In this document: piece by piece, positions 27,181 to 38,230 of the stretch
How positions within the stretch are numbered: position 1 is the stretch's first letter
Layout of the letters: each line of letters begins with the position of its first letter
Assembly: GCF_010093535.1 (NCBI RefSeq)
Contig: NW_022985170.1
Coordinates: forward strand, 224,226-288,225
Direction of reading: 5' to 3'
Length of the DNA: 64,000 nt
Origin: Lindgomyces ingoldianus
Lineage: Eukaryota > Ascomycota > Dothideomycetes > Pleosporales > Lindgomycetaceae
Position numbers and translations under genes: made by a program
The notes under the pieces: model-generated
Seen by the model: only the letters and a program-made list of their open reading frames with translations
Told to the model about the DNA's origin: nothing
Databases searched by the model: none

Positions 27181-29502
27181 ATGGCACCCAACGAGACCCC
27201 GGCGGCTCTTCCGGGCAAGAAGCGCCGAATTGGCGTCATGACTAGCGGCGGCGATGCCCCCGGAATGAACGGCTCTGTGCGAGCGGTTGTCCGGATGGCC
27301 CTACATTACGGCTGCGAGGCCTATGCCATATACGAGGGCTACGATGGCCTCGTCAAGGGCGGCAGCCTCATCAAGCAAGTCGGATGGGAAGACGTCCGTG
27401 GCTTTCTGTCCGAGGGCGGCACATTGATTGGCACGGCAAGATGTATGGAGTTCATGGAGCGAGCTGGACGGCTACTGGCCGCAAAGCACATGATCGAGAC
27501 GGGAATGGATGCCTTGGTCATCTGTGGTGGTGATGGCAGTCTGACTGGAGCAGACAAGTTCCGAGCCGAATGGCCCGGCCTGCTGAAAGAGCTTGTGGAA
27601 AAGAGCGAGTTGACCCAAGAGCAGGTGGCGCCCTTCACCCACCTCAACATCGTGGGCCTTGTCGGCTCTATTGACAACGATCTCTCCATGACCGATGCTA
27701 CCATTGGATGCTACTCCTCTCTTGCCCGAATCTGTGAGGCCGTGGACTCGGTAGACACCACAGCAACCTCGCATCAGCGTGCGTTCGTCATCGAAGTCAT
27801 GGGCAGGCACTGTGGCTGGCTTGCTCTCATGGCTGGAGTGAGCACAGGAGCTGATTTTGTTTTCATCCCCGAAATACCCCCTCCTGAGAACTGGGAAGAT
27901 CAAATGTGCAAGATCATCAAGAAACACCGCGATATGGGGAAGCGGAAGACAATCGTAATTGTTGCTGAGGGCGCCCACGACAGGAATCTCCACAAAATCA
28001 CACCCCAACATGTCAAGGACCTCCTGTCGAACAAGGCCAAACTAGATACCAGGATCACAACCTTGGGGCATGTACAGCGAGGTGGGACACCATGTGCCTA
28101 CGATCGCATGCTCGCGACCCTCCAAGGGGTCGAAGCCGTGAAGGCTGTCCTTGAGGCAACCCCAGAGACGCCCAGCCCGGTTATTTGTATGATTGAGAAC
28201 AAAATTGTCCGGCGACCGCTTCTCGAAGCAGTTGCACAGACTAAGGAGGTCGCGACCGCCATCCACGCCAAAGACTTCGACCGCGCAATGGCCCTCCGCG
28301 ATGCTGAGTTCGCCGAGTACTGGCAGGCCTACCAAATCACTACGGCCGCTGACCAGCCTAATCTCATGCTGCCCCAAGAGAAGCGTATGCGCATTGGTAT
28401 CATCCATGTAGGTGCACCGGCCGGAGGTATGAACGCAGCAACACGTGCTGCCGTGGCATACTGCTTAGCCCGAGGTCACACTCCCATCGCTCTGCACAAC
28501 GGGTTCCCGGGCCTGATTCGGCATCACAGCGACGAGCCCACGGGAGCTGTTCGGGAGATATCGTGGCTTGATGCTGAGGGTTGGGCTAGCAAAGGTGGCT
28601 CTGAGATTGGAACGAATCGCGGACTTCCCTCCGAGGATCTTGAAACAGTGTCCATGGTCTTTACCAAGTATAACATCCAAGCACTATTCGTTGTGGGTGG
28701 CTTCGAAGCCTTCACTGCCGTCAGCGAACTCAGAAAAGGACGCGAGCATTACAAGTCTTTCAAAATTCCCATGGTTATTCTGCCAGCCACCATCAGCAAC
28801 AACGTTCCTGGTACGGAATACTCAATTGGCAGCGACACGTGCTTGAATGCCCTAATCCAGTACTGTGATGCCTGCCGACAGTCGGCGTCGGCGTCTCGAA
28901 GACGAGTCTTCGTCATCGAAACTCAAGGAGGAGAATCTGGCTATATTGCTACTGTCGCTGGTCTTTCGATCGGTGCTCTCGCAGTCTACACTCCGGAGGA
29001 TGGTATCTCGCTTAAGATGCTTGACCGCGACATCGACCATCTCCGAGATGTGTTCCTGAAAGACAAGGGCCAAAATCGCGCTGGCAAGATTATCCTGGTC
29101 AATGAAAAGGCTTCAAAGACGTATTCTGTCCAGATCATTGCAGACATGATTGCAGAGGCCGGGAAGGGTAAATTCGAGTCCCGGCATGGTGTCCCAGGTC
29201 ACTTCCAACAAGGCACTACACCATCTCCAATGGACCGCGTCCGAGCTGTTCGTTTCGGCGTCAAGAGTCTACAACACCTCGAATCGTACGCAGGCAAGAG
29301 CAGAGACGAGATTGATGATGACGCAATGAGCGCCGTCGTCATTGGCATCAAGGGCGCCAAGGTCCTCTTCTCCCCAATGGAAACAGTGGAGAAGAAGGAA
29401 ACGGATTGGAAGCTTCGAAGGCCTAAGAACGAGTTCTGGATGGGTTTGAAGGACATTGTGGATACACTTTCTGGTCGCCCGAAGAGGCCCCTGAAAGAGT
29501 GA
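27181..29502 (+). CDS. pfkA: 6-phosphofructokinase (ATP-dependent, duplicated eukaryotic type)
   Basis: Cytosolic glycolytic enzyme phosphorylating fructose 6-phosphate; 773 residues in one uninterrupted exon, the usual length of fungal PFK chains. The catalytic half starts at about residue 15 (GGDAPGMNGSVRAVVR) and carries the ATP-site GGDGSLTGA, catalytic GSIDNDLSMTDATIG, MGRHCGWLAL and the substrate loop HVQRGGTPCAYDR. The regulatory half (from about residue 400) repeats the fold with diverged residues: APAGGMNAATRAAV, VVGGFEAFTAV, TISNNVPGTEYSIGSDT and FQQGTTPSPMDRVRA. This is the standard duplicated and allosteric architecture. The start is the ATG in ACAATATGGCACCC after a putative leader intron. 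Codon use is GC-biased, consistent with high expression. Confidence 0.97.
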   Translation: MAPNETPAALPGKKRRIGVMTSGGDAPGMNGSVRAVVRMALHYGCEAYAIYEGYDGLVKGGSLIKQVGWEDVRGFLSEGGTLIGTARCMEFMERAGRLLAAKHMIETGMDALVICGGDGSLTGADKFRAEWPGLLKELVEKSELTQEQVAPFTHLNIVGLVGSIDNDLSMTDATIGCYSSLARICEAVDSVDTTATSHQRAFVIEVMGRHCGWLALMAGVSTGADFVFIPEIPPPENWEDQMCKIIKKHRDMGKRKTIVIVAEGAHDRNLHKITPQHVKDLLSNKAKLDTRITTLGHVQRGGTPCAYDRMLATLQGVEAVKAVLEATPETPSPVICMIENKIVRRPLLEAVAQTKEVATAIHAKDFDRAMALRDAEFAEYWQAYQITTAADQPNLMLPQEKRMRIGIIHVGAPAGGMNAATRAAVAYCLARGHTPIALHNGFPGLIRHHSDEPTGAVREISWLDAEGWASKGGSEIGTNRGLPSEDLETVSMVFTKYNIQALFVVGGFEAFTAVSELRKGREHYKSFKIPMVILPATISNNVPGTEYSIGSDTCLNALIQYCDACRQSASASRRRVFVIETQGGESGYIATVAGLSIGALAVYTPEDGISLKMLDRDIDHLRDVFLKDKGQNRAGKIILVNEKASKTYSVQIIADMIAEAGKGKFESRHGVPGHFQQGTTPSPMDRVRAVRFGVKSLQHLESYAGKSRDEIDDDAMSAVVIGIKGAKVLFSPMETVEKKETDWKLRRPKNEFWMGLKDIVDTLSGRPKRPLKE

Positions 29503-29944
29503 GCTATCCGGTGGTTTGATGGATTGGTACTGCTCTGCTTGTTTGTGATACCTGCTTGTAGATATTGAGTTGCCCCTACTCTCTTGAGTATTAGTTTATG
29601 AGGAAATGAGGCGCACGTTTGGTAGTCGGTTTGCATAGCTAGAAAAATACCGGGTTTTATTAGCCTTCTTATATCCTTGTTTATGATTGATAGTGTGAAA
29701 CCTTGGATGCGAAGTATTATTATATTGTAAACATGTACGAGATCATGGCCTTTATAGAGAACCATCTCTTAATTCTCTCTTGGTGGTCTTCTAGCTTCTA
29801 TCGCTGTGAAGCACCATTTCATCCTGACGTCTCCGAAACCTCGGCTGACCCCACGTCATAGCTCCCGAGCCCATCGAATCTCATCTGACCTCAAAATTGC
29901 ATATCTTAACCACGACGTCCTCTCCCCCTCCCACATCCAGCGCA
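29503..29944. other. Intergenic
   Basis: 3' region of the phosphofructokinase gene and promoter of the next plus-strand gene; nothing else seen. Confidence 0.6.
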
Positions 29945-31198
29945 ATGGCCTCCAAAACCCTCTCCCCAGCTCCGCTCCGCCCTCTACTATCCCAATCCTC
30001 TCAAAAGTCTCTACAATGTCTCCGCAAGCGGCCCCTCCAACCCCTCTCGCATTCTAACGCCAACACGCAACCACAACCTCAACGCCGCCACATCTCGGCC
30101 TATGGCTACGAACAAGCCAAAGCCCTCACTTTCTCGCAATACGGCGAGCCCTCGGGTGTCCTCTCTCTCCACAGCCACTCCATCTCCCCACCACATGGCA
30201 ACCTTATGACGCTGCGGTTCCTGGCCTCGCCTATTAACCCCGCCGATATTAACCAGATCCAAGGCGTGTACCCGTCAAAGCCCACATTTACAACCGCGCT
30301 AGGAACTGCAGATCCGATAGCGGTCGCGGGAAACGAAGGGGTTGCAGAGATCCTGGCGCTGGGGGATGCGGCGAAGAATGAGGGGTTTAAGCGGGGAGAT
30401 TGGGTTATCATGAAAGGGCCTGGGTTTGGGACTTGGAGGACGCATGCTAGTGCAACTTCCAAAGATGTGATAAAGCTAGGGGATGATGCTAGGCGGGGAA
30501 TTACGGCTATTCAAGCGGGCACGGTCAGTATTAACCCGTGCACAGCATATAGGATGTTAGGCGACTTCGTGAAATTGGAAGAAGGGGAATGGGTTATCCA
30601 GAACGGCGCGAATTCCGGCGTTGGACGCGCAGCGATCCAGCTTGCGAAGACTTGGGGGTTGAAAACAATAAATGTTATCCGAGCGAGGGAAGACGACAAA
30701 GACGCATTGAAGCAAAATCTCATAGATATTGGCGCCGACGTCGTAATCACTGACGCCGAGCTACAATCGCAGGGTATCAAGGACATGGCAGCAGAATGGA
30801 CGTCTGGCGGCCGTGAACCCATCCGGCTGGCTCTCAACTGCGTAAACGGCAAACCAGCAACCGCGATGGCGAAACTCCTTGCTCCGCACTCGCACTTCGT
30901 GACATATGGTGCTATGTCCAAACAACCACTTACTATCCCAGCTAGCATGCTCATCTTCAAGGATATCCATTTCCATGGGTTTTGGGTGAGTAAGTGGGCA
31001 GAGTGGCATCCCGAGGAGAAGAAGAGAACGGTGGAGCATGTACTAGATTTGACGAGGAGAGGGGAGTTTAGAGATATGCCGTTTGAGGAGATTGCGTGGG
31101 AGTGGGAGACTAAGGGAGAGGAGTTGATACAGGCGGTTAAGGGGACGTTGGAGGGTTATCGGAAGGGCAAGGGTGTGTTTGTTTTTGGGAAGACATGA
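29945..31198 (+). CDS. ETR1: Mitochondrial trans-2-enoyl thioester reductase (Etr1/MECR)
   Basis: NADPH-dependent reductase catalysing the last step of mitochondrial fatty acid synthesis II, needed for lipoic acid and respiration. Single exon, 417 residues. The N-terminus (about 50 residues) is rich in Ser, Arg, Gln and Leu with no acidic residues, as expected for a mitochondrial presequence, ending around RRHISAYGYEQAKAL. The MDR fold follows: ASPINPADINQIQGVYPSKP, containing the conserved catalytic-site Tyr in QGVYP, then AGNEGVAEI, and the nucleotide-binding NGANSGVGRAAIQLAK. The family-typical HFVTYGAMSKQPLTIP and FHGFWVSKW segments are near the C-terminus. A frame extension upstream of 29945 exists, but the ATG in GCAATGGCC fits the presequence better. 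Confidence 0.95.
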   Translation: MASKTLSPAPLRPLLSQSSQKSLQCLRKRPLQPLSHSNANTQPQPQRRHISAYGYEQAKALTFSQYGEPSGVLSLHSHSISPPHGNLMTLRFLASPINPADINQIQGVYPSKPTFTTALGTADPIAVAGNEGVAEILALGDAAKNEGFKRGDWVIMKGPGFGTWRTHASATSKDVIKLGDDARRGITAIQAGTVSINPCTAYRMLGDFVKLEEGEWVIQNGANSGVGRAAIQLAKTWGLKTINVIRAREDDKDALKQNLIDIGADVVITDAELQSQGIKDMAAEWTSGGREPIRLALNCVNGKPATAMAKLLAPHSHFVTYGAMSKQPLTIPASMLIFKDIHFHGFWVSKWAEWHPEEKKRTVEHVLDLTRRGEFRDMPFEEIAWEWETKGEELIQAVKGTLEGYRKGKGVFVFGKT

Positions 31199-33294
31199 GG
31201 AGGTGTAGGACAGAGTGGAGGGATAAGATGTACCGGGGAGTGATTTGATAGTAGAAGCTGGCTTCTGACTTGGTCTGAAAAATCAATAAGCACGCACGCA
31301 CGATACCACATATGCAAGCTCGTCGAGGATATAAATAGCGAATTCAATGGGTCGTCCTTATCACCCAGTCTAAGTGAGAAATCTCTTTACATGTTTCATA
31401 AACTATTCCAGACTAGAATATCTTGTCCTGGCGTCTGGTATTGAAACACAAATATACCTAAGGTCAGGGGTTCTCTTATAATCTATCTATCCATTTTGCT
31501 TTTCCGCCTCCACTACAGCAACGACATCTTCGTCCAATTCCCGGGCAACTATGCTCAGAGCAGTGCAAACGGCCTCTATTTCGGATTCCGTCCCAGGGTA
31601 GAATCCTGGTAGCAGGACTGGCTGATTGACTGTGAAGGAGAAATACCCACTATACACGCGGTAGGGTAACCGCCCATTCGCAATTTCCATCTCATTGCTT
31701 TGGTCACGTATTGCACAGATATCCATCGGTGATCGCTTAAGGGAAGAGGGGTTCAGGGCACTGACTTGTATCCTCCCAATTCATCCTCGGAGTAGGGAAA
31801 GGATAGCGTGTTGTTCCATATTCCCTGCATAATGATACCCTTTTGAATCCGTCTTAAACCTATCACTAAGACATCTCGACGCCCTATTCACCACCCCCTG
31901 CCCTGCGCTAAAAATTCTGAAATGCAAGTCTCGGACCCTTCAAGTTATCCGTAGTAATGCCATATAAACCCCGTCTGCCGACGGATCTCCAAAATAGTTC
32001 GCCCCCGTCAAATGCGGCCAGCTATTGCCGACGCCGAGATCAACAACGATAACCCCGCCTTAGCCCTCGAATCCATGCTATATGCTACTCCGCTGCCAGT
32101 GGCTTCTAGATGGGGCCAGGGGTTAAAGCAAATATCGTTGAGATAGAAGGTTGTGTGCTGGACTTGGGCCAGGGACACGATGGTTTGGATAACGGAGTTG
32201 CATGCGAGCGAGCCAGCGTTGATCCCGGGACCGCCATCGGATGCTAGCATTAGAGCGCCGTTAGAGGTGAGTGTGCGACCAGTGTTCAGGATCTGGAGAC
32301 AGTTGAGGGGATCGATGGCGGATGGGACCCTGATGAGGTGGGTTTGCTGGGTTACTCTTGTTTATCCGCAACAATTAGCTCAGAGCACGGTAAGATATGG
32401 GTATGGGCCAGGGTGAGGGGTATGTGAAACACACAGGCAGGATATATGGAGCAGTTGATGGATCCGCAAGGCAGATTATTGATCCCAGCATTAGATAAGG
32501 TTGCTCCGTGATGTCTCCAGTGAGTTCTACGACTATATATTTTCCATTAGAGCCGTTGCTTATACTGTTAACATCGAGGCCGGGAGGGTAGTTGGAGAAC
32601 TTGAGGTCACCTCTTGAGACAGTAATCTTTGGCAAGGATTAACTCGACTCCGCAGCAAACACGTACTTATTTTCAGATATACTTGCCTGTAGGCTATTGA
32701 TTGTAGTAAAAGTGAACAAGCTTGAGAGGCGGTCCTGCTACCTCCGAAACCCTCGCTAACTGATAGGTGGAGAGAGCTGCGAGGCTCAACGCTCCAAACA
32801 TCACCGGTGAAACTATGCCGCTTCAACAGAAGAGTTATGAGTGAATCCATCTTGGTTAATTAATACCTGCCCTTATATCCGAACATCAAGTGGTGGGAGG
32901 AAAAGATCGACAAGCTGCATATCTAATTTCTGCTCAATGTTTTGTGCGCAAGAAACAGTTGAGTTTTGACGTTATTATTCATCACAAATAATGGCTCGGA
33001 TCCAGGCTTCACTCGCAAAAATGTTGAAGCATGTTCGATTTAGGTCAGCTGAGAGTTACCCCATAGCCGATCCCCCAGTCCCGGCCAAACGGCAGCGCTT
33101 CCGTGCATGTCGATCGGAAAAGCAGGTCCAGCCATTGCTGTGTTATTAGGTACGGCACTTTGCCCGTTACAGATCACGTGACGGAGGTCGAAATGGTTGC
33201 CCTTGTGTTTCGGGAGCGTTTTAAGGTTCACTCATGCAATTGTGTTTATTTGTCCTTCAAATGACAAAAATGCCGGTCTCTGCAACTTCAAACT
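31199..33294. other. Gene-poor interval holding a probable decayed gene
   Basis: Aside from the fragments listed separately at 31487-32850 (-), I see no gene. The segment 32.85-33.29 kb is AT-rich; GATCACGTGACG (E-box-like CACGTG) lies near 33171. Confidence 0.5.
31487..32850 (-). pseudogene. Probable decayed gene of unknown function
   Basis: Coding-like fragments on the minus strand in shifting frames. One starts near 32800 with a signal-peptide-like MFGALSLAALSTYQLA. One, around 32700-32460, reads FTTINSLQASISENKYVFAA, then a TAA, then SLPKITVSRGDLKFSNYPPG with SNGSNGKYIVVELTGDITEQ. Others lie at about 32250-32010 (NGALMLASDGGPGINAGSLA and onward), at about 32030-31940 (NSWPHLTGANYFGDPSADG), and at 31726-31487, ending in a stop. 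They have natural amino-acid composition but no splice scheme I tried joins them without stops. CAA-to-TAA is a plausible origin of the first stop. I do not recognise the family; it could still be a functional multi-exon gene that I failed to model. Confidence 0.35.
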
Positions 33295-35374
33295 TCAACC
33301 CATGAAGCCCTTCACCGTCTTTTTGAAAGAAGTTGCATCTTTTCTACCATCCCAAATGATTTCATTCTCGGTCATAGCCTCGCCGTGTACCTGCGGATTT
33401 GCAACACTGAGCTTCAGAGCGCCCCGAGCAAACTCGATAACGACGTCTTTCTTGGCCCGCTTTTTCCTTCCCTTCGTCCAAATACTGACTCGGGGAGGAA
33501 TAATGTCTATTACAACTGCCCGTTCACCATATTCGAGAGGAAGTAGGGAATGTGTTAGATCGAGCGAGAGAATCCAGTCGAGATAATGTTCTAGCTCAGT
33601 AGCAGACGTGAATCTGAACTCTCGCTTCTGGTCCTGGGGCAAGTCCAGCACAACGCCCAAAGAAGGCGGAACAATGACTTTATATTCTGAGCCAAATATT
33701 GGAGCGCCCATATAGGTTCGTGTGTTAATGGTGATCAATTCAGGGCGAGTTTCGTTGGATGATGGAAGGGTCAGAGTCGCCGTGCCATCGAAAGGTTTCG
33801 AAAGGCTTCTTAAGATTTGATCTGCTACAGAAAGATCCTTGTCTTGCGGTTTTTTGAGCGCTTCTATAAGATGTGCCCAAGAATTCTCACGGACCACGTG
33901 AGAAGAGGTATTCAGACCAGCACTTGTCATGGCTGCGACCGTCAAATCCAAATAATTTTGCAGAGAATTGACCGCGCTTGTGTGATGGAAGAAGGTCAAC
34001 ATAGTGCGGAGGAGCGGTGGAGAAGGATGCACCCGTCGATTTTGCGTGAGCGGTGGAGGTACCTGGGATCGTCGATGCAATCGCATGTGATGTTCGTGAG
34101 CAAGGAGAATACGAAGGGCTTCAGCGATCTTCTGAGCAAGCCAGTCTTCAGAGCGGTCGTCGGCATCTAAGAATTTGTCATCTCGCGCTACACAGTCGAT
34201 TAAAACGATCCTATTAGTTTGGCCACCACCCAAATCCGGGACTGGGAGATGGATGCACGAGTCTCGCAACTGTACCCCAAAAGAGCCTAATTGACGGCGC
34301 TCCATCGACATCTCGTGATATAATTCCTCTTCGAATAACGAGTCTCGAGCGAGCTGGATTGACTTCTCGATCCCTAGGTCAGACAATTCTCCTTGTGGAG
34401 GGAGCGTTGAAGTCCCCAAGATCTTTCCGTTGGCGGTAACTCTGACTCGTAGTGTCTTCGGCTTCAGAGCAAGGGCTGGATCAAGGATAATGCTACCATC
34501 TTTGTCCATACGGAGAGGAGCCAAGCGGCGCGCCTTGAAGTGGTCGCTAGCTGAGACAGGGTTAGAAGGATGTCTGGGCAGTGGCGGATGAACATGCCTT
34601 CTTGGAAGCCATAGTGCACAGCAAATGGGGAGTGACGCGCATCTCTACGAAGCTTCTGGAGAGACCAGCCTTTCTGAGAGACGGACAAAATCTCTCCCCA
34701 ATACTTGGTTTCCTTGCGCACTTCCGTCTCGAGCTCGGTTGCCGCTTGAAGAATGTTGTCAATGCCTTTGTCCAAGGCCTCCATTCTTGAACCCATAGCA
34801 ACAAGCTTCCGCTTCTTTTTCTCTAGAGTATTTGAATCTCGTGTTAGAGCACCTTTTTGCGATTCTTCAGTTGGGGCACCCTTATCCAGCCCGAAAGATC
34901 CATGGGGGACATTTTGTTCCTTGAAACGTGCACTGAATGAACCTTCGACACGTTTTGAGGGGTCCTTTGACAATATCAAGGATACTAGGTCAATCATGTT
35001 TGTAGTATAGAAGGAGGACCACCTGGGAGAGAGTTAGCGCCTGAAGCGGCGATTACGAAGCAACTGCAGACTCACTCCAGCCTACTGAACATGGCTTGTC
35101 CTGTCCGCTGGATCTCGACTAGTCGCTCCTGCCTTGTTGGAGCGGCATTCTGCTCGACCTGGACAACGCCCTCCTTCGCACTTGCAGCTTTTGACGGGTC
35201 TGTGCCCGTGTCAATCTCATTCTGGAGCGAGTCCTCAGTGATATAGCGGAGATGTCCTCGCTCTGTCGTTAGCTGTGCAATTTGCGCATGGATCTCCACC
35301 GGAGTCAGCTTTTCTCGTGCAGGGGCTGGCCATGGTCGGAGGGCTACGTTTGTGAATGATCCGGAGGCTGACAT
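33295..35374 (-). CDS. MED17: Mediator complex subunit 17 (Srb4-like)
   Basis: Head-module subunit of Mediator, essential for RNA polymerase II transcription. Three exons: 35374-35076, 35022-34598 and 34550-33295, giving 659 residues. Intron 1 (GTGAGT...CCCAG) joins MFSRLE to WSSFYTTNMIDLVSLILSKD. Intron 2 (34597-34551) has a GC donor (GCATGT) with TTCTAAC branch point and CTCAG acceptor. It restores FGFQEASDHFKARRLAPLRM, which is the conserved Med17 block following KETKYWGEILSVSQKGWSL. The N-terminus (SFTNVALRPWPAPAREKLTP) and the central RRQLGSFGVQL region also fit the family. The start at 35374 begins the conserved N-terminal block; upstream in-frame sequence is not family-like. It is divergent from ISN1, 401 bp away. 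Confidence 0.94.
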
Positions 35375-35482
35375 ATTGTTGGTAGTCGGGAGTAGGAAAG
35401 GTTGTTGTGAAGTTCGAGGCGATGAGGTACTGGGATGAAGGGTTCCAAGGTTGCGACCCGCGTCAGTCACCCCCCGGGCTCG

Positions 35483-35493
35483 CTTATCGATAG
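35483..35493. promoter_or_regulatory. Palindromic TTATCGATA element, copy 1
   Basis: CTTATCGATAG. Overlapping TTATC and GATA cores on opposite strands could suit a GATA factor or a palindrome-binding dimer; binding is not shown. Confidence 0.3.
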
Positions 35494-35666
35494 GACCATT
35501 CACGTGGAAGTCTTTTTCACCTGGATTGCCTCCGAAGGTTCACCACTGTCACGATGCCCTCTGGCTGCCCACGTCGTCTCTTGCGGGGATCGAAAGAATG
35601 AAGCGTCAGAAGACCACGGAATGCACGGGATGTGCCTTGCGCGTTTCCCTTCCTGGCTAGCGGCGG

Positions 35667-35678
35667 CTTATCGATAAG
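35667..35678. promoter_or_regulatory. Palindromic CTTATCGATAAG element, copy 2
   Basis: A perfect 12-bp palindrome 184 bp from copy 1, about 100 bp upstream of the ISN1 start codon. Confidence 0.35.
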
Positions 35679-35775
35679 GAAGTGGTAGGGGAGCTTGTCA
35701 CTGTCACGGCCTAGCTGTGGCTCCTACAGTTTCTACACTCGCTGCTCGCCGTCGTCTCCTCAATTTACTCCCACC

Positions 35776-37548
35776 ATGACTACTCGTTACCGAGTCGAAT
35801 GTGAGTATAAGCTGAACAAGGGTATCTTCTATCATCTTCAGCATTGCTAATCACCCTTAACACAGATGCACTCAAGGTGTGTCCGTTGCTCCATCTGTCG
35901 GGAAGGTCGCTGACAATCCTGTAGACACACCGCCGAGATCAGTTGGTATGTAGTTTATCCTCACCTTGACAAGCTACAATACAGCTGACTCTCTGATCAT
36001 AGATTGAATGGATAAAGGTACCCATACTGTTTCATGTTTCAATTACAATCAAGCCATCGCCTTAGCTAAATCTACACTCCAGGGTCTTCTAGCAGTTCCC
36101 TTCGTTCTGCACTCCCAGCCCACGGCTGTATTTGAACCAAATGGCCAATCTGTAGACCAGATGTCCTCCGTAGCCCAGCGACGCTACGCTGAAATTATGC
36201 GCGATGTTGAGGAACTAATAAATGATCATAGTAAGTAATTTCCAAGAACGTAGTAGCGTTCCTTTGGCCTCCTGGATTGATAGTTGATTGAATCATTTGC
36301 TCTCTGTCTTCAATTGTTTCCTTCGAAACCTTTGCCTCCCCAGTTGCTTCCCTTTACAATCTTACATTTTGCACTGCTTAACTAATTTTACAAGTTGCCC
36401 ATCAGAAGGCGGGGACTCATGATCGATCTAAACTCAAGCTCCTTGTCCCATCAGTAGCTACTTTCTTCACTCCACTTATGCTTCACGACGCATTTATTTG
36501 GCAGGACAATAGGCGGTTCATCAGCTACCGACGCTTCGTTCCCCCATCCTTTAACGACATTAGATTGGTTCTCAATACAGCTCAAGTAATGAGTCTTGTT
36601 CGTGGAGGCCCTTTAGAGCTCGTAACCTTTGATGGAGACGTCACGCTTTACGACGATGGGCAATGTCTAACCCCTGAAAACCCTGCTATTCCACGCATTC
36701 TAAGGCTGATGAGGAATGGGACGAAGATCGGCATCGTGACAGCTGCAGGATATGCAGAAGCTCGCAGATACTACGGGAGGCTTTATGGTTTGCTCGATGC
36801 TTTACACGCCTCTAGTCTATCGTTGGCTTTCAAACAAAACCTCATCGTTCTTGGCGGGGAAAGCAACTACTGCTTCAAATTTGACCCGGATAGCCCCGAC
36901 TTACTGAAATTTGTACCCCGAAAAGACTGGCTGCTTGACGAGATGTTGCTTTGGGAGGAGGCGGACATCACAGAACTGCTCGACATTGCTGAGGCTTCCC
37001 TCCGGGATACTGTCAAGAACATGCGACTGGAAGCTACTGTTGTTCGGAAAGAGAGAGCCGTTGGGATTATACCACAGGAGGGAGGCCACAAATTCAGTCG
37101 AGAGGCACTCGAGGAGACAGTTCTGATCGCGCAGAAGATACTTGTATGTGGAACCCTAAGTCTCGCGGCTGGTCAACCAATGCCAACTGACCATTTTAGG
37201 AAATGTCCCCGGTTGGGCGTCGGCTGCCTTTCTGTGCCTTCAACGGTATTGTTCCTCTTCATCACTAATTAGCAAGCTGATACTAACGGTGGTGGTCCAG
37301 GAGGGAATGACGTCTTTGTAGACATTGGCGACAAGTCGTGGGGTGTATTGGCATGCCAGCGCTTCTTTGGGGGAATCGAAGGAGGCAAAACGCTCCATGT
37401 TGGCGATCAGTTCCTCTCCGCGGGCGCGAATGATTTCAAAGCTCGTCTGGCATGCACAACAGCATGGATCGCGAGTCCGGCTGAGACCGTGCAATTGCTA
37501 GATGAGATTGACGAATTGGACGAGATGCAGCAGCGCAAGACGCGGTGA
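35776..37548 (+). CDS. ISN1: IMP-specific 5'-nucleotidase
   Basis: Cytosolic enzyme dephosphorylating IMP to inosine in purine salvage. Eight exons: 35776-35800, 35866-35876, 35925-35945, 36003-36017, 36083-36230, 36395-37143, 37200-37245 and 37301-37548, giving 420 residues. The first four exons are only 25, 11, 21 and 15 bp; together they encode MTTRYRVEYALK plus THRRDQLIEWIK, the conserved fungal ISN1 N-terminus, so the micro-exons are strongly supported. The catalytic DxDxT-type motif appears as TFDGDVTLYDDG. GIVTAAGYAEARRYYGRLYG and the C-terminal GNDVFVDIGDKSWGVLACQR with HVGDQFLSAGANDFKAR complete the HAD-like fold. Length and all blocks match the family. Confidence 0.95.
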
Positions 37549-38230
37549 TGGAAAGCATGGTGACGACAACCAGTTTGTTTACTGGGCAACGGGCCAGCAG
37601 GTGTTTACGAGATGTAAATTACCATGCAGCCTGCAGCGAAAGCAGGTCTCGGGGGTTCCAGGAGCGCGTCCGGACTGGCTGGAGGGATGGCCGGCTTTGC
37701 TTTGCTGTACACACATGTACACATGCATTGGCAGCAGTGGTGACAGATTTTATGACGGGCATCCTGATAGCATCTAAAACTCGCGTGACAGGGAATTCAA
37801 TTCACCATGACCCTGACTGGAAACGGGTGTCTCACTCGCTGATTGGCGCTCGGAGCCTGGCTGGGAGGCTAGTGGACCCTTGCTGGGGCGCGCAGATGCA
37901 GGCCTTCGCGGCAACGGGCCTCAAAAGCAAACACCAACGCCTTTTTCAACCACGCAGACTTCATTCTGCGGCCGCCAGCGTATTCTGTCTGCCGCTCTGT
38001 GCCCTTGCATACCGCGCCATAGCAACGCCTGTACATGTGCGACCCCGTGCACCGTCTCTCTGCCGTGTAAATTCGTCCCTCCGCACCGGTTCAACTCCTG
38101 AGCAGCGTTCACGGCAGCGACTGCGACACTTGTTCACACGCACCATCGCTCTCGACAAGCCATTGCTTGTCTGGCCAGCCCAATTGCGAGCCCCGACTGC
38201 CTCCACCGCACTGCTAGTTACCCCATCACC
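37549..38230. other. Intergenic, no gene supported
   Basis: A 229-codon ORF (37545-38234) crosses this gap, but it overlaps both flanking genes, and its Arg/Cys/Ser-rich product has no domain features; I do not call it. CA/TG-rich microrepeats lie near 37700-37725. Confidence 0.55.

Larger units (their letters stand above)
35375..35775. promoter_or_regulatory. Divergent MED17/ISN1 promoter
   Basis: The 401-bp spacer between two divergent housekeeping genes. It contains two copies of a TTATCGATA core (35483-35493 and 35667-35678) and a pyrimidine-rich tract just before ISN1. Confidence 0.55.
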
